Source: Clostridia bacterium | Lineage (GTDB): Bacteria; Bacillota; Clostridia; Oscillospirales; Acutalibacteraceae | NCBI GenBank assembly: GCA_900768075.1 | Contig: CAAGBN010000063.1 | Location: forward strand, 1-35,261 | Reading direction: 5' to 3' | Length of the DNA stretch: 35,261 nt | In this document: positions 18,142-25,026 of the stretch, piece by piece | Layout: every line of letters begins with the position of its first letter | Position numbering within the stretch: position 1 is the stretch's first letter | Position numbers and translations under genes: made by a program | The notes under the pieces: generated by a model | Seen by the model: only the letters and a program-made list of their open reading frames with translations | The model's database searches: none | Told to the model about the DNA's origin: nothing

Positions 18142-18935
18142 CCTACAATCCCCATCTCTTTGATTATAAATCTCAGCCAGTATTTTTCATAAAAGGCTTT
18201 TGAAAGATGAATACCGTCACTGCCGTAGCATTCGGGATGGGCTCTGAGCACTGATGAGCTGTCCATATACTCAACATCGAGCTTCTGACACATTGCTCTG
18301 AGATTGCTGTTATATTCATCTATCTTACCAAAGCGCTTTGCTCTGGCTATATCTCTGTCAACAGGAAATATACCGCTGATAATAATTCTAGTATCAGGAA
18401 GAGCTGTCTTGAGCTGAGTGATGATATCTGTGTACATATTGACATAATTGTTGAGATATTTTTTCTCAGCAGAAATCATATTGATACCATAATGAAGCAC
18501 AAGTATGGGAGGATTCATCTTTATAATTCTTTTGACATTACCTGAAAGGTGATAGAGGCTTGCACTTACCTGAGTGATTAGATTATTTGAATTGAGTATA
18601 TCGTAAGCCTCGAGACCGTCCATAAGAGAGTCACCGACGATACAGACATTTTTAAAGATCTTTCTGTAGGTTGTTGTGCCCTTATCGAGCCCCTCTAATA
18701 TGCTTTCAACTCTCTGATAATTACCGAATCTGTCGTTTCGTATTTTTTCGGCAGTGCTGACATTTTTCTGAGCCTTTTTAACGTCGTAATCTGAAAGTGA
18801 ATTTATAACTTCACTGCCCTTTGACAAGTCTGTCTCAGTCTGCTTTGCAGCATTCTGAGAAATACCCATTATATTAAAAATCGGATATACCGACAAAACT
18901 GCTATTAAAAATGCAATTAACAAAATTTTTTTCAT
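18138..18935 (-). CDS. Exported SGNH/GDSL hydrolase, first gene of the MBOAT/DHHW operon
   Basis: This 265-residue protein begins with a signal peptide or anchor (hydrophobic residues 3-22), then has a charged helical linker and an SGNH domain: IVGDSLMDGL (GDSL 101-104, nucleophile S103), HYGINMIS (block III, N152) and SDGIHLS (D240, H243). It is probably an esterase or acyl-transfer enzyme acting on the surface polymer modified by the neighbouring MBOAT. I start at 18935, where AGGTGA precedes the ATG and the signal peptide follows directly; the longer reading from 18998 would add 21 residues with no ribosome site. Confidence 0.88.
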   Translation of the reverse strand: MKKILLIAFLIAVLSVYPIFNIMGISQNAAKQTETDLSKGSEVINSLSDYDVKKAQKNVSTAEKIRNDRFGNYQRVESILEGLDKGTTTYRKIFKNVCIVGDSLMDGLEAYDILNSNNLITQVSASLYHLSGNVKRIIKMNPPILVLHYGINMISAEKKYLNNYVNMYTDIITQLKTALPDTRIIISGIFPVDRDIARAKRFGKIDEYNSNLRAMCQKLDVEYMDSSSVLRAHPECYGSDGIHLSKAFYEKYWLRFIIKEMGIVG

Positions 18936-19021
18936 TTTTTCACCTGAATTAAACTTAATCTGCTTTATAATATATATAATCTTTAATCTGTAAGACACAA
19001 ATCGACATAATTTTGCACTAT

Positions 19022-19050
19022 ATTATAGTTTACATCTTTTTTAGTCGCAA
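19022..19050 (-). promoter_or_regulatory. Promoter of the MBOAT/DHHW operon
   Basis: On the minus strand TTGCGA (19045-19050), a 17-nt spacer and a perfect TATAAT (19022-19027) lie about 90 bp before the SGNH start. This leaves a leader of ~80 nt in which I see no riboswitch. Confidence 0.65.
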
Positions 19051-19126
19051 ATCAATAGAAAGTTGATTTATTGGGTGTAAAAAATATATTAACCTTATGT
19101 TGTGTTTTCGTGTAATTTGTACTATC

Positions 19127-19155
19127 TTGACTTGAAGAAACAGAAATGATATATT
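19127..19155 (+). promoter_or_regulatory. Promoter of the pseudokinase gene
   Basis: TTGACT (19127-19132), a 17-nt spacer and TATATT (19150-19155) lie just ahead of the AAAGGAG ribosome site at 19174. It diverges from the promoter of the neighbouring acylation operon. Confidence 0.8.
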
Positions 19156-19188
19156 ATATTCAGATTCTTGACGAAAGGAGTCTTTATT

Positions 19189-20964
19189 TTGAACGCGGAC
19201 AAACTCAAATCCCTTGAGCCTTTATTTGGATTATGGCATATTGATTCCAAGGTTTCCGAGGGTAAAAATTCCAAGTTTTATAAAGTTTTTCACCTTGATG
19301 GCGAGCAGACTCATTATATGGGTCTGAAGACTATGAAATTCCCTGCAAGTGAGCAGGAAATAAGCAATGTTATAGCCTCAGGCAAATACCCTACTGTTGA
19401 CGAGTATCTTGATGCTCTGCAGCAGAATGTGGCTAAAAACCTGAACATTATGCGTTCTCTGTCTTATCATCAGAATGTTGTAAGCTTACATAATTACACC
19501 ATAATCAGAGAAGCCTCCTGCTTTTATGTGCTGATGCTCACAGACATCCTCAACCCCCTCAATGAATATCTCAGCTTCGACGCCGTAACAAAAACGGATG
19601 CCGTAAAAATAGGCTGTGATATCTGCCGTGCTATTGCCGCTTTCAGAGAAAAAGGCATAATTCACCATAATGTTAACCCTGAGAATATCTATGTAGACTC
19701 AATGGGCAACTATATGCTCGGTTCACTTGGTCTGTATGACCATATCGGCAGTATTTCAGAGGGTTCTTTATATATGGCTCCCGAGCTATATCAGAGCACA
19801 GGCTGTATTGACACCTCATCGGACATATATGCTTTAGGTATTCTGCTTTATAAGCTTCTCAACAACAACAGATTCCCCTTCCTGCCACCCTATCCTGCCG
19901 CAATATCGCTTACAGACAGAGAGCAGTCCTTTGCAAGATGTATGAGAGGCGAAAAGTTCCCGACACCTGCAAATGCAGACTTCAGACTGGCAACTATAAT
20001 CTCAAAAGCAACAGCTTTCAGAGCAGATGAGAGATACATCTCACCCTTTGCTATGCTCACTGACCTTGAAAGCTACAGTCCCGTTTATACACCGACACCT
20101 GTCGTACCTGTTACTCCGACAGTGAATCAGAATAAAGGCATTCACTTTGATTCATATGAGCTTCCTCAGGAGGATTACACCGAAGAGGAAACCGAAGACA
20201 GCTACGAGGAAGCATATGACGATTATTATGACGAGCCACCTAAAAAGCGTTGGTACTTCTTAGTTTTCGCTTTGCTTATAGTCTTAGCATTAGTTGTCGC
20301 TTTAATAGTGAAATCAGGATCTGACGGCAAGGATAAAACTACCACAACAAGACCTTATACCTCAACTACCATTGCTCCGCCGACTCAGACCACTACAGAA
20401 GAGTCCACAACGGAAGAGACAACAACTGAGGAAACCACAGAAGAAACAACTACAGAAGAGACTACAACCGAAACAACAACTGAAGAAACCACCACAGAAA
20501 CCACAACCGAAACAACTACAGAAACTACCACAGAGGAGCCCACTGAGCCATATACAGAACCGACTCTTGTCAGCACAAGCCGTAAAAACGGCGACAAGTC
20601 CGAGGACGGCAAAACCTATATGAAAATCAGCAGCTACACCCTCGAGGAAATCCCCGACGATGAATTTTTTGATGAGGTTGTAGTTGTAATCGGTGACAAC
20701 TTAGGTGAAAATCTCACAGGCACAAATGCTTATCTTTATCAGATGTATGATTCAATTCTGATTCAGAAGGTCACTGCAAATATTGACTGTCAGATAAGCG
20801 AAAACTTCGGTGGAAATATTGTCTGCACAATAACAGTTGAAGATTCAGACTTTTACTATGAGCCCGAAAACTTCCAGTATTTCCTCTGCTTTGAAGAGGG
20901 TGCAATAGTTTCAGACTCAGTTATCACTCTGCCTTTGCAGATAAGAATTGAAACTAAATATTAA
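19189..20964 (+). CDS. Transmembrane protein-kinase-fold protein lacking catalytic aspartates (pseudokinase)
   Basis: The 591-residue protein has a cytoplasmic kinase-like domain (about 15-290), an acidic Tyr/Glu/Asp-rich stretch (318-350), a single transmembrane helix (354-375), a Thr/Glu-rich linker (385-450) and a ~140-residue extracellular domain. The kinase fold shows a lysine in GLK (K47), the APE motif as MAPEL (196-200) and DIYALGILLYKLL. However, the HRD motif reads HHN (159-161) and the DFG position reads SLG (179-181), so both catalytic aspartates are missing. It may bind partners or nucleotides without phosphorylating. The start is a TTG at 19189, 8 nt after AAAGGAG; an upstream in-frame TTG at 19168 precedes that site. 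The layout resembles PknB-type envelope sensors. Confidence 0.85.
   Translation: MNADKLKSLEPLFGLWHIDSKVSEGKNSKFYKVFHLDGEQTHYMGLKTMKFPASEQEISNVIASGKYPTVDEYLDALQQNVAKNLNIMRSLSYHQNVVSLHNYTIIREASCFYVLMLTDILNPLNEYLSFDAVTKTDAVKIGCDICRAIAAFREKGIIHHNVNPENIYVDSMGNYMLGSLGLYDHIGSISEGSLYMAPELYQSTGCIDTSSDIYALGILLYKLLNNNRFPFLPPYPAAISLTDREQSFARCMRGEKFPTPANADFRLATIISKATAFRADERYISPFAMLTDLESYSPVYTPTPVVPVTPTVNQNKGIHFDSYELPQEDYTEEETEDSYEEAYDDYYDEPPKKRWYFLVFALLIVLALVVALIVKSGSDGKDKTTTTRPYTSTTIAPPTQTTTEESTTEETTTEETTEETTTEETTTETTTEETTTETTTETTTETTTEEPTEPYTEPTLVSTSRKNGDKSEDGKTYMKISSYTLEEIPDDEFFDEVVVVIGDNLGENLTGTNAYLYQMYDSILIQKVTANIDCQISENFGGNIVCTITVEDSDFYYEPENFQYFLCFEEGAIVSDSVITLPLQIRIETKY
20388..20541 (+). repeat. 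Thr/Glu codon repeat in the pseudokinase linker
   Basis: The DNA alternates ACA/ACT/ACC threonine and GAA/GAG glutamate codons, giving repeated TTEE/TTTE units. It encodes the extended linker outside the membrane, a likely O-glycosylation or spacer region. Such tracts often vary in length by slippage; the synonymous codon mixing here would limit that. Confidence 0.85.
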
Positions 20965-20968
20965 GCCA

Positions 20969-21009
20969 AAAAGACAGATTCTGCAGATTGCAGGTCTGTC
21001 TTTTCTTTT
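20969..21009 (+). terminator. Terminator of the pseudokinase gene
   Basis: agacagattctgca pairs with tgcaggtctgtct (imperfect stem, 3-nt loop), followed by TTTTCTTTT, immediately after the stop codon. Confidence 0.85.
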
Positions 21010-21034
21010 ATGCAGGTCAGCGATAAAGGTGAGA

Positions 21035-21112
21035 GGCGGCTCCATTAAATCGCAAAGCGATTTACGGCTACTGCCGTAGCCGACCCGAACGCAGTTCGGG
21101 CATGGAGCCGCC
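21035..21112. repeat. Cloverleaf-like palindromic element (outer stem enclosing three hairpins)
   Basis: An 11-bp perfect outer stem (ggcggctccat at 21035-21045 with atggagccgcc at 21102-21112) encloses three perfect hairpins: taaatcgc-aaa-gcgattta (21046-21064), cggctac-tgcc-gtagccg (21065-21082) and cccgaac-gca-gttcggg (21084-21100). Almost every base is paired. It lies between the convergent ends of the pseudokinase and XRE genes, outside both terminators. It is not a tRNA: the arms and loops do not fit. Confidence 0.9.
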
Positions 21113-21132
21113 GCCCGACCTCCTGCACAAAC

Positions 21133-21162
21133 TGAAAAAGCAGGAAGCGCGAGGCTTCCTGC
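21133..21162 (-). terminator. Terminator of the XRE regulator gene
   Basis: gcaggaagc-gcgag-gcttcctgc (21140-21162) is a perfect 9-bp stem, followed on the minus strand by CTTTTTCAG. It starts 6 nt after the stop codon. Confidence 0.88.
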
Positions 21163-21168
21163 AATACA

Positions 21169-21681
21169 TCAATCTTTATTTTTCTTCGGTCTGAATTTTT
21201 TGATTACGATAACACCTGCAATTATGATTCCTACCCCGACAGCTACATTTACCAAAAGCATAGTCAGAGCAGGTACAGCAAAGCCTGAGGGAGCACTGCT
21301 GAATGTTATCATACCTGCCAGATTTGTTATAACACGGTATATGCCTAAAACTATCAGCAATATACCACCTATCCATCCATACTTCTTGAAAAACGGTGCA
21401 AGCTTTGCAGGCAGAGAATCAATCCAGGAATAGAATTTTTCAAAAGGGTCGGGACTGTTTACCTGTCCTTTCACAAATACATCCTGATTATCATTAAGAA
21501 GAAAATCAGTTGTAACACCGAAAACCTCAGCAAGACCTTTAAGCTTTGTTATTTCCGGTAAGGCTTCACCTGTTTCCCATTTACTTACTGCTTGTCTTGA
21601 TACACCGAGCTTTTCTGCAAGCTCTTCCTGAGAGAAGCCCTTAAGCTTTCTCTGAGAATATATTTTTTCGTGAAGTTTCAT
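21169..21681 (-). CDS. XRE-family HTH regulator with two C-terminal membrane helices
   Basis: The 170-residue protein has an N-terminal Cro/CI-type HTH (residues ~5-60, with FSQEELAEKLGVSRQAVSKW) followed by a linker and two hydrophobic segments (about 100-125 and 135-160) ending in a basic tail. A DNA-binding domain attached to the membrane is a common Firmicutes design, often for sensing envelope or small-molecule signals. GGAGGAAG precedes the ATG. A dyad overlaps its own promoter (21702-21730), suggesting autoregulation. The target genes are unknown. Confidence 0.9.
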   Translation of the reverse strand: MKLHEKIYSQRKLKGFSQEELAEKLGVSRQAVSKWETGEALPEITKLKGLAEVFGVTTDFLLNDNQDVFVKGQVNSPDPFEKFYSWIDSLPAKLAPFFKKYGWIGGILLIVLGIYRVITNLAGMITFSSAPSGFAVPALTMLLVNVAVGVGIIIAGVIVIKKFRPKKNKD

Positions 21682-21701
21682 TTCAACTTCCTCCTTTCGT
21701 T

Positions 21702-21730
21702 ATGATAAAAGCTTATCACAACACCTGCAA
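21702..21730 (-). promoter_or_regulatory. XRE gene promoter with overlapping dyad
   Basis: On the minus strand TTGCAG (21725-21730), a 17-nt spacer and TATCAT (21702-21707). The dyad tgataaaagcttatca (21703-21718) covers the -10 and part of the spacer, a typical place for an autorepressor. A second small dyad, gcaacc-tgt-ggttgc, lies further upstream near 21760-21775. Confidence 0.75.
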
Positions 21731-21799
21731 AATGGCTATAAAGCGTACCTTGAAATTCCGCAACCTGTGGTTGCAAAACAGTTAAAATTGAAGATTTTG

Positions 21800-21989
21800 A
21801 CTACAAACTACAAAGTTTGTTTCACCTTGTCGCACAAAGCAACTCAGAAAAACCCTAGAGTTTATAAGGGTTTGAGGCATATTAACTACATAACTACATT
21901 ACTACAATATAATTAAGAGATTACATATTTTTTTATTATATATTTTTATTAACTTATATAAAAGTTTGTAGTCTTTGTAGTTTTGTAGT
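21800..21989. repeat. Cluster of eight ACTACA hexamers in both orientations
   Basis: Exact copies of actaca start at 21800, 21807, 21885, 21893 and 21901; the reverse complement tgtagt starts at 21967, 21976 and 21984. The central three are spaced exactly 8 bp. gactacaaact (21799-21809) and agtttgtagtc (21963-21973) form an 11-bp inverted repeat across the block, and aaaccct...agggttt is a small inverted repeat inside it. The 350-bp gap holding them has no gene. Confidence 0.8.
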
Positions 21990-22030
21990 AATTGTAACAC
22001 TTTGGTTTTACAGCAAAGTCAACTCCTGAC

Positions 22031-22957
22031 TTAACAATAGTGTTTCTTCACTCTCTCATATTCCTCATCGGTTATCTCAACGATACCGCCGTGCTTGAAG
22101 CCGTAAGGGAAAGAGAAGCTCTCTTTAGCCATAGTGAAGTTACTGTCACCGGGCTTCGATGATACGAAAGGCACATAGCCCATCTTAGGCTTTTCACAGC
22201 CGAAAAAGTCTATCATAAGACACCATCTGCCGTCGGGTAAAACAAGAGTTGTAGGTGCTTCATAAGAACCTGCATTACCCAAAGAAGCCATATACTTTTC
22301 AAACTCCTCATCGTGCTTATAGGGACCGTAAAGATTATCTGAAGTTGCATGCATATTCATAGGAGGGTGGTCTGCATTTTTATAGAACATATGATATGTT
22401 CCGTCAATTTTTCTTATGTGGGTATCGAGGATTTCATTATCCTTTGTAAAGAAGAGCTTTGGCTCTGAAAAGGTTTCAAAGTCTTTTGTAACACTGCAGT
22501 AAATTGACATATGGCTGTAGTCATCTTCCTTGACAGTTGAGCCCCAATGTATAAGATACTCCCCTGTTTCCTCTTCACGGTACACCTCAGGTGCCCACAT
22601 ACAGCCGAAGCTTTCGATACCGATTGGTGCAAGTATCTCTTCGGAGAAGTTGATAAGGTCGGGAGTCTTCCACATACGAAGACACTTACTGCCTGTACGG
22701 TTGACAATTTTCCAGTTGACATTATAGTTTTCATCGTATCGGTTAGCTATGCACTCATCGGTAGTGAGGATAACAAAGCCAAAGTGTGTTCTGACAATTT
22801 CAATATCACGGCAACCCTTGAAGCCTTTTTCTGCTGTAAGAATCGGCAGACCGCCATTTAATTCTTCCCAGTTGAAGCCGTCACGGCTGACTGAAATATA
22901 TACCTGTTCTCCGTCGGGAGTGAGTTTTTCTTTGAAGTGTGTGAATAAGTATGGCAT
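22031..22957 (-). CDS. GH43-like five-bladed beta-propeller glycoside hydrolase (cytoplasmic)
   Basis: The 308-residue protein has the pattern of GH43-type propeller enzymes: an early acidic strand (KGCRDIEIVRTHFGFVILTT), MWAPEVYREEETGEYLIHW in the middle (the family's WAPD/E segment), LDTHIRKIDGTYHMFYKN, GSYEAPTT with a likely catalytic glutamate, and the closing KHGGIVEITDEEY. There is no signal peptide, so it would act on imported oligosaccharides, probably arabinose- or xylose-containing ones. AAAGGAG precedes the ATG. The leader contains the palindrome array at 22982-23042. The exact family and substrate are not certain. Confidence 0.75.
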   Translation of the reverse strand: MPYLFTHFKEKLTPDGEQVYISVSRDGFNWEELNGGLPILTAEKGFKGCRDIEIVRTHFGFVILTTDECIANRYDENYNVNWKIVNRTGSKCLRMWKTPDLINFSEEILAPIGIESFGCMWAPEVYREEETGEYLIHWGSTVKEDDYSHMSIYCSVTKDFETFSEPKLFFTKDNEILDTHIRKIDGTYHMFYKNADHPPMNMHATSDNLYGPYKHDEEFEKYMASLGNAGSYEAPTTLVLPDGRWCLMIDFFGCEKPKMGYVPFVSSKPGDSNFTMAKESFSFPYGFKHGGIVEITDEEYERVKKHYC

Positions 22958-22981
22958 TGTAGTTTTTCTCCTTTACTTCTC

Positions 22982-23042
22982 GTTGCTTCGGCAACATATC
23001 GAGTTTAGTTTTACGAAATATATCGGGCAAACGTCAGTTTGC
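22982..23042. repeat. Palindrome array with ATATCG spacers
   Basis: Hairpins gttgc-ttcg-gcaac (22982-22995) and gcaaac-gtca-gtttgc (23027-23042) flank a degenerate one (gtttagttttacgaaat). The units are separated by catatcgag, atatatcgg and catatcgac, so ATATCG recurs as a constant spacer. ctcgtt (22979-22984) can also pair with aacgag (23053-23058), closing the whole block in competition with the first hairpin. Confidence 0.8.
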
Positions 23043-23056
23043 ATATCGACATAACG

Positions 23057-23085
23057 AGTATATCATAAATTAATTCTCATTACAA
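23057..23085 (-). promoter_or_regulatory. Promoter of the GH43-like gene
   Basis: On the minus strand TTGTAA (23080-23085), a 17-nt spacer and TATACT (23057-23062). Transcription would begin near 23050, so the palindrome array forms most of the ~90-nt leader. Confidence 0.7.
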
Positions 23086-23095
23086 TAAAAACACC

Positions 23096-23125
23096 TTGAA
23101 AAAACGAATCAATTGTAGTACAATT
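23096..23125 (+). promoter_or_regulatory. Promoter of the cupin gene with overlapping dyad
   Basis: TTGAAA (23096-23101), 17 nt, TACAAT (23119-23124). A perfect dyad aattgta-g-tacaatt (23111-23125) covers the -10, and it includes one tgtagt hexamer like those at 21800-21989. Confidence 0.82.
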
Positions 23126-23154
23126 CTCTCATAAACTGAAAAGGAGAAAACACT

Positions 23155-23928
23155 ATGCTCGAATATAACAACTATGACGCTAACGGTGAAAGACTTGTCT
23201 GTGAAATGGGCAAATACCACCCCGAAATGCTTATGACTATCAAGGTCAAAAAGTTCGGTGACAACGAAACTATAACTGTCCTCGATGACAAAAACGAAAC
23301 AGCCTTTCTTATCCTCAGAGGTGAAGCTGAAATCACATGGCAGGATACAACAGAAACAATGAAGCGTAGCGGACCTTTTGAAAAGACTCCCTATTGTCTT
23401 CACGTACCCCGTAATGTTGAGGTAAGCATCACTGCTAAAGAGGGTACAGAAATCCTCATTCAGCAGACCGATAACGATAAGGATTTTGCTCCCGTATTCT
23501 ACAAGCCCGAGGATATCCTCTATCAGGAATTCGGTAAGGGTCAGTGGGGCGGTACAGGTCACCGTATCTGCTCAACAGTTTTTGATTATGACAATGCACC
23601 ATATTCAAATATGGTACTCGGTGAGGTTTTCAATCAGCCCGGCAAATGGTCAAGCTATCCCCCTCATCATCATCCTCAGCCCGAGGTTTACTATTATCAG
23701 TTTGATAAGCCACAGGGCTTCGGTGCCTGCTTCATCGGTGACGATGTTTACAAGAGTGTAGAGGGCTCAGCCTCATATATCACCGACGGCTTTGACCACC
23801 ATCAGGTTGTAGCTCCCGGCTATGAAATGTGCTATGTGTGGATGATAAGACATCTCCCCGACGACCCCTGGTATAAGACCACCAGATTTTATGCTAAAGA
23901 GCACGAATGGCTCGCTTCTTCTAACTGA
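23155..23928 (+). CDS. iolB: IolB-family cupin (5-deoxy-glucuronate isomerase-like)
   Basis: The 257-residue bicupin matches IolB: FLILRGEAEITW in the first barrel and SSYPPHHHPQPEVYYYQF (166-183) with metal ligands His171-173 and Glu177 in the second, then GFDHHQVVAPGYEMCYVW. IolB converts 5-deoxy-D-glucuronate to the 2-keto acid in inositol catabolism. The length is near normal (~270). No other iol gene is present in the window, so an alternative sugar-acid isomerase role (KduI-like) should be kept open. It has a strong promoter and AAAAGGAG site and overlaps the DUF4186 gene by one base (TGATG). Confidence 0.82.
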   Translation: MLEYNNYDANGERLVCEMGKYHPEMLMTIKVKKFGDNETITVLDDKNETAFLILRGEAEITWQDTTETMKRSGPFEKTPYCLHVPRNVEVSITAKEGTEILIQQTDNDKDFAPVFYKPEDILYQEFGKGQWGGTGHRICSTVFDYDNAPYSNMVLGEVFNQPGKWSSYPPHHHPQPEVYYYQFDKPQGFGACFIGDDVYKSVEGSASYITDGFDHHQVVAPGYEMCYVWMIRHLPDDPWYKTTRFYAKEHEWLASSN

Positions 23929-24284
23929 TGCAGACTCTTGATGAAGCTTTGGACAAGCTTCAGACCTCCAAGTTCCGAGCCTCATTTCATCTGAAAGAAA
24001 AGGACAAGGCCTATATCCGTGACAAAGGTATGGACACTATAAGGCTTCACGCTGAAGATTTTATCCGTAGCCGTCTTGCACCCGAGTTTATACCCAACGA
24101 CGGCAAGCAGACCCCAATGAGAGGTCACCCGGTTTTCATAGCACAACACGCTACGGCTTGTTGCTGTAGGGGTTGCCTTTATAAGTGGTACAAGGTTAAG
24201 CCCGATAAGGCTCTGGGTGATGAGCAGATAAACAAAATCGTGAATCTCATTATGGCTTGGATAGAAAGAGAGTGCAGAGTGTAG
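23928..24284 (+). CDS. DUF4186 family protein
   Basis: The 118-residue cytoplasmic protein matches DUF4186: KFRASFHLKEKD, DTIRLHAEDFIRSRLAP and the core QTPMRGHPVFIAQHATACCC followed by CRGCLYKWY and a helical C-terminus. The His/Cys-rich core (HATACCCRGC) suggests metal binding, but the function is unknown. It starts on the cupin's stop codon (TGATG), so translation depends on the cupin. Its last codons and stop (24270-24284) lie inside the left arm of an inverted repeat, which may have replaced the original 3' end. Confidence 0.85.
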   Translation: MQTLDEALDKLQTSKFRASFHLKEKDKAYIRDKGMDTIRLHAEDFIRSRLAPEFIPNDGKQTPMRGHPVFIAQHATACCCRGCLYKWYKVKPDKALGDEQINKIVNLIMAWIERECRV

Positions 24285-24450
24285 AACGCAGAATGCAGAA
24301 CGAAATTCAATAAAATACAGGTCACTTCCAAAAGGTTGTGACCTGTTTAACTTTTATATTAAGCTATGTGATTTAATAAGCGGGTATAGACTTTAATATT
24401 TGTTATAAGTCCGACGCCGTTCTGCGTTCTGCACTCTGCATTCTGCGTTT
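24270..24450. repeat. Inverted repeat of GCAGA-type words flanking a convergent intergenic region
   Basis: The left arm (24270-24302) is built of tgcaga/cgcaga words. The right arm (24417-24450) reads nearly the same on the other strand: a 21-nt core matches at 20 positions. Each arm reaches into the stop region of the adjoining gene: the DUF4186 stop lies in the left arm, and the stop of the minus-strand gene at 24449 touches the right arm. The 180-bp unit looks like a small palindromic element; no target-site duplication is clear. Confidence 0.75.
24318..24355. terminator. Bidirectional terminator between convergent genes
   Basis: caggtcac (24318-24325) pairs with gtgacctg (24338-24345). 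TTTAACTTTTAT follows on the plus strand and TATTTTATTG on the minus strand. It sits inside the inverted-repeat unit, so the unit may supply the terminator for both genes. Confidence 0.8.
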
Positions 24451-25009
24451 ATTTAAACGGGAACATTTTTCTGAATCTCTTCTGCCACTTCACAAGGTAA
24501 ATAGTCACCATCATAGTCAGAAGCTTATCAAAAAGTATAAAAGTTAAATTGCCGACAGCTAAGGTTATCGGCAACGCATACTGCGCCCAAAGAGCTGTCT
24601 CACCCTCTATGCCTAAAAGCTCTGCCATAGGCATACCGAACACCTTGACCATAACAAAGCCTGCCAATACCACCTCGGCATTGAAAACAACAAACTTGAT
24701 GATGTATTCAAGCACCCTCGGCATTTTCGCACCCTCAAGCAAGCACTTGATTATGGGATAATTACCGAAAAAACAAAGGTAAAATACCGCCGCCTCTTTA
24801 TTAGGCAGAAGTATAAGACTCAGTAAAGATACAGCAACAAATATACCTGTTGCCCACTTTTTATCAAGCTCAACTATAGTGAACATTATAAGTATCCCTG
24901 CAAAGGCAGGCAGGGCATATGTCCATAACCCCATAACTGTAGGAAGCATAAGCACAACAGACAGTGCCGCCGTCATACCGCCTATTGCAGTTTTTGCACT
25001 CTGACTCAT
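24449..25009 (-). CDS. Polytopic membrane protein, ECF S-component-like
   Basis: The 186-residue protein has about five or six hydrophobic helices with short polar loops, beginning with the AIGGMTAALSVVLML segment seen in many ECF-type substrate-capture proteins. The length fits S components (170-220 residues), but I cannot name a substrate, and no ECF ATPase or T component is in the window. AAAGGAG precedes the ATG. It follows the J-domain gene on the same strand, separated by the palindrome array at 25027-25137. Confidence 0.65.
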   Translation of the reverse strand: MSQSAKTAIGGMTAALSVVLMLPTVMGLWTYALPAFAGILIMFTIVELDKKWATGIFVAVSLLSLILLPNKEAAVFYLCFFGNYPIIKCLLEGAKMPRVLEYIIKFVVFNAEVVLAGFVMVKVFGMPMAELLGIEGETALWAQYALPITLAVGNLTFILFDKLLTMMVTIYLVKWQKRFRKMFPFK

Positions 25010-25026
25010 AAATTAACTCCTTTAAC

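Noticed and set aside
20385..20612. Val/Ser-repeat open frame on the minus strand
   Set aside because: It is the antisense reading of the Thr/Glu codon repeat in the pseudokinase gene.
21035..21112. tRNA-like cloverleaf
   Set aside because: The element has three arms, but the loops are 3-4 nt, there is no 7-nt anticodon loop and no T-loop consensus.
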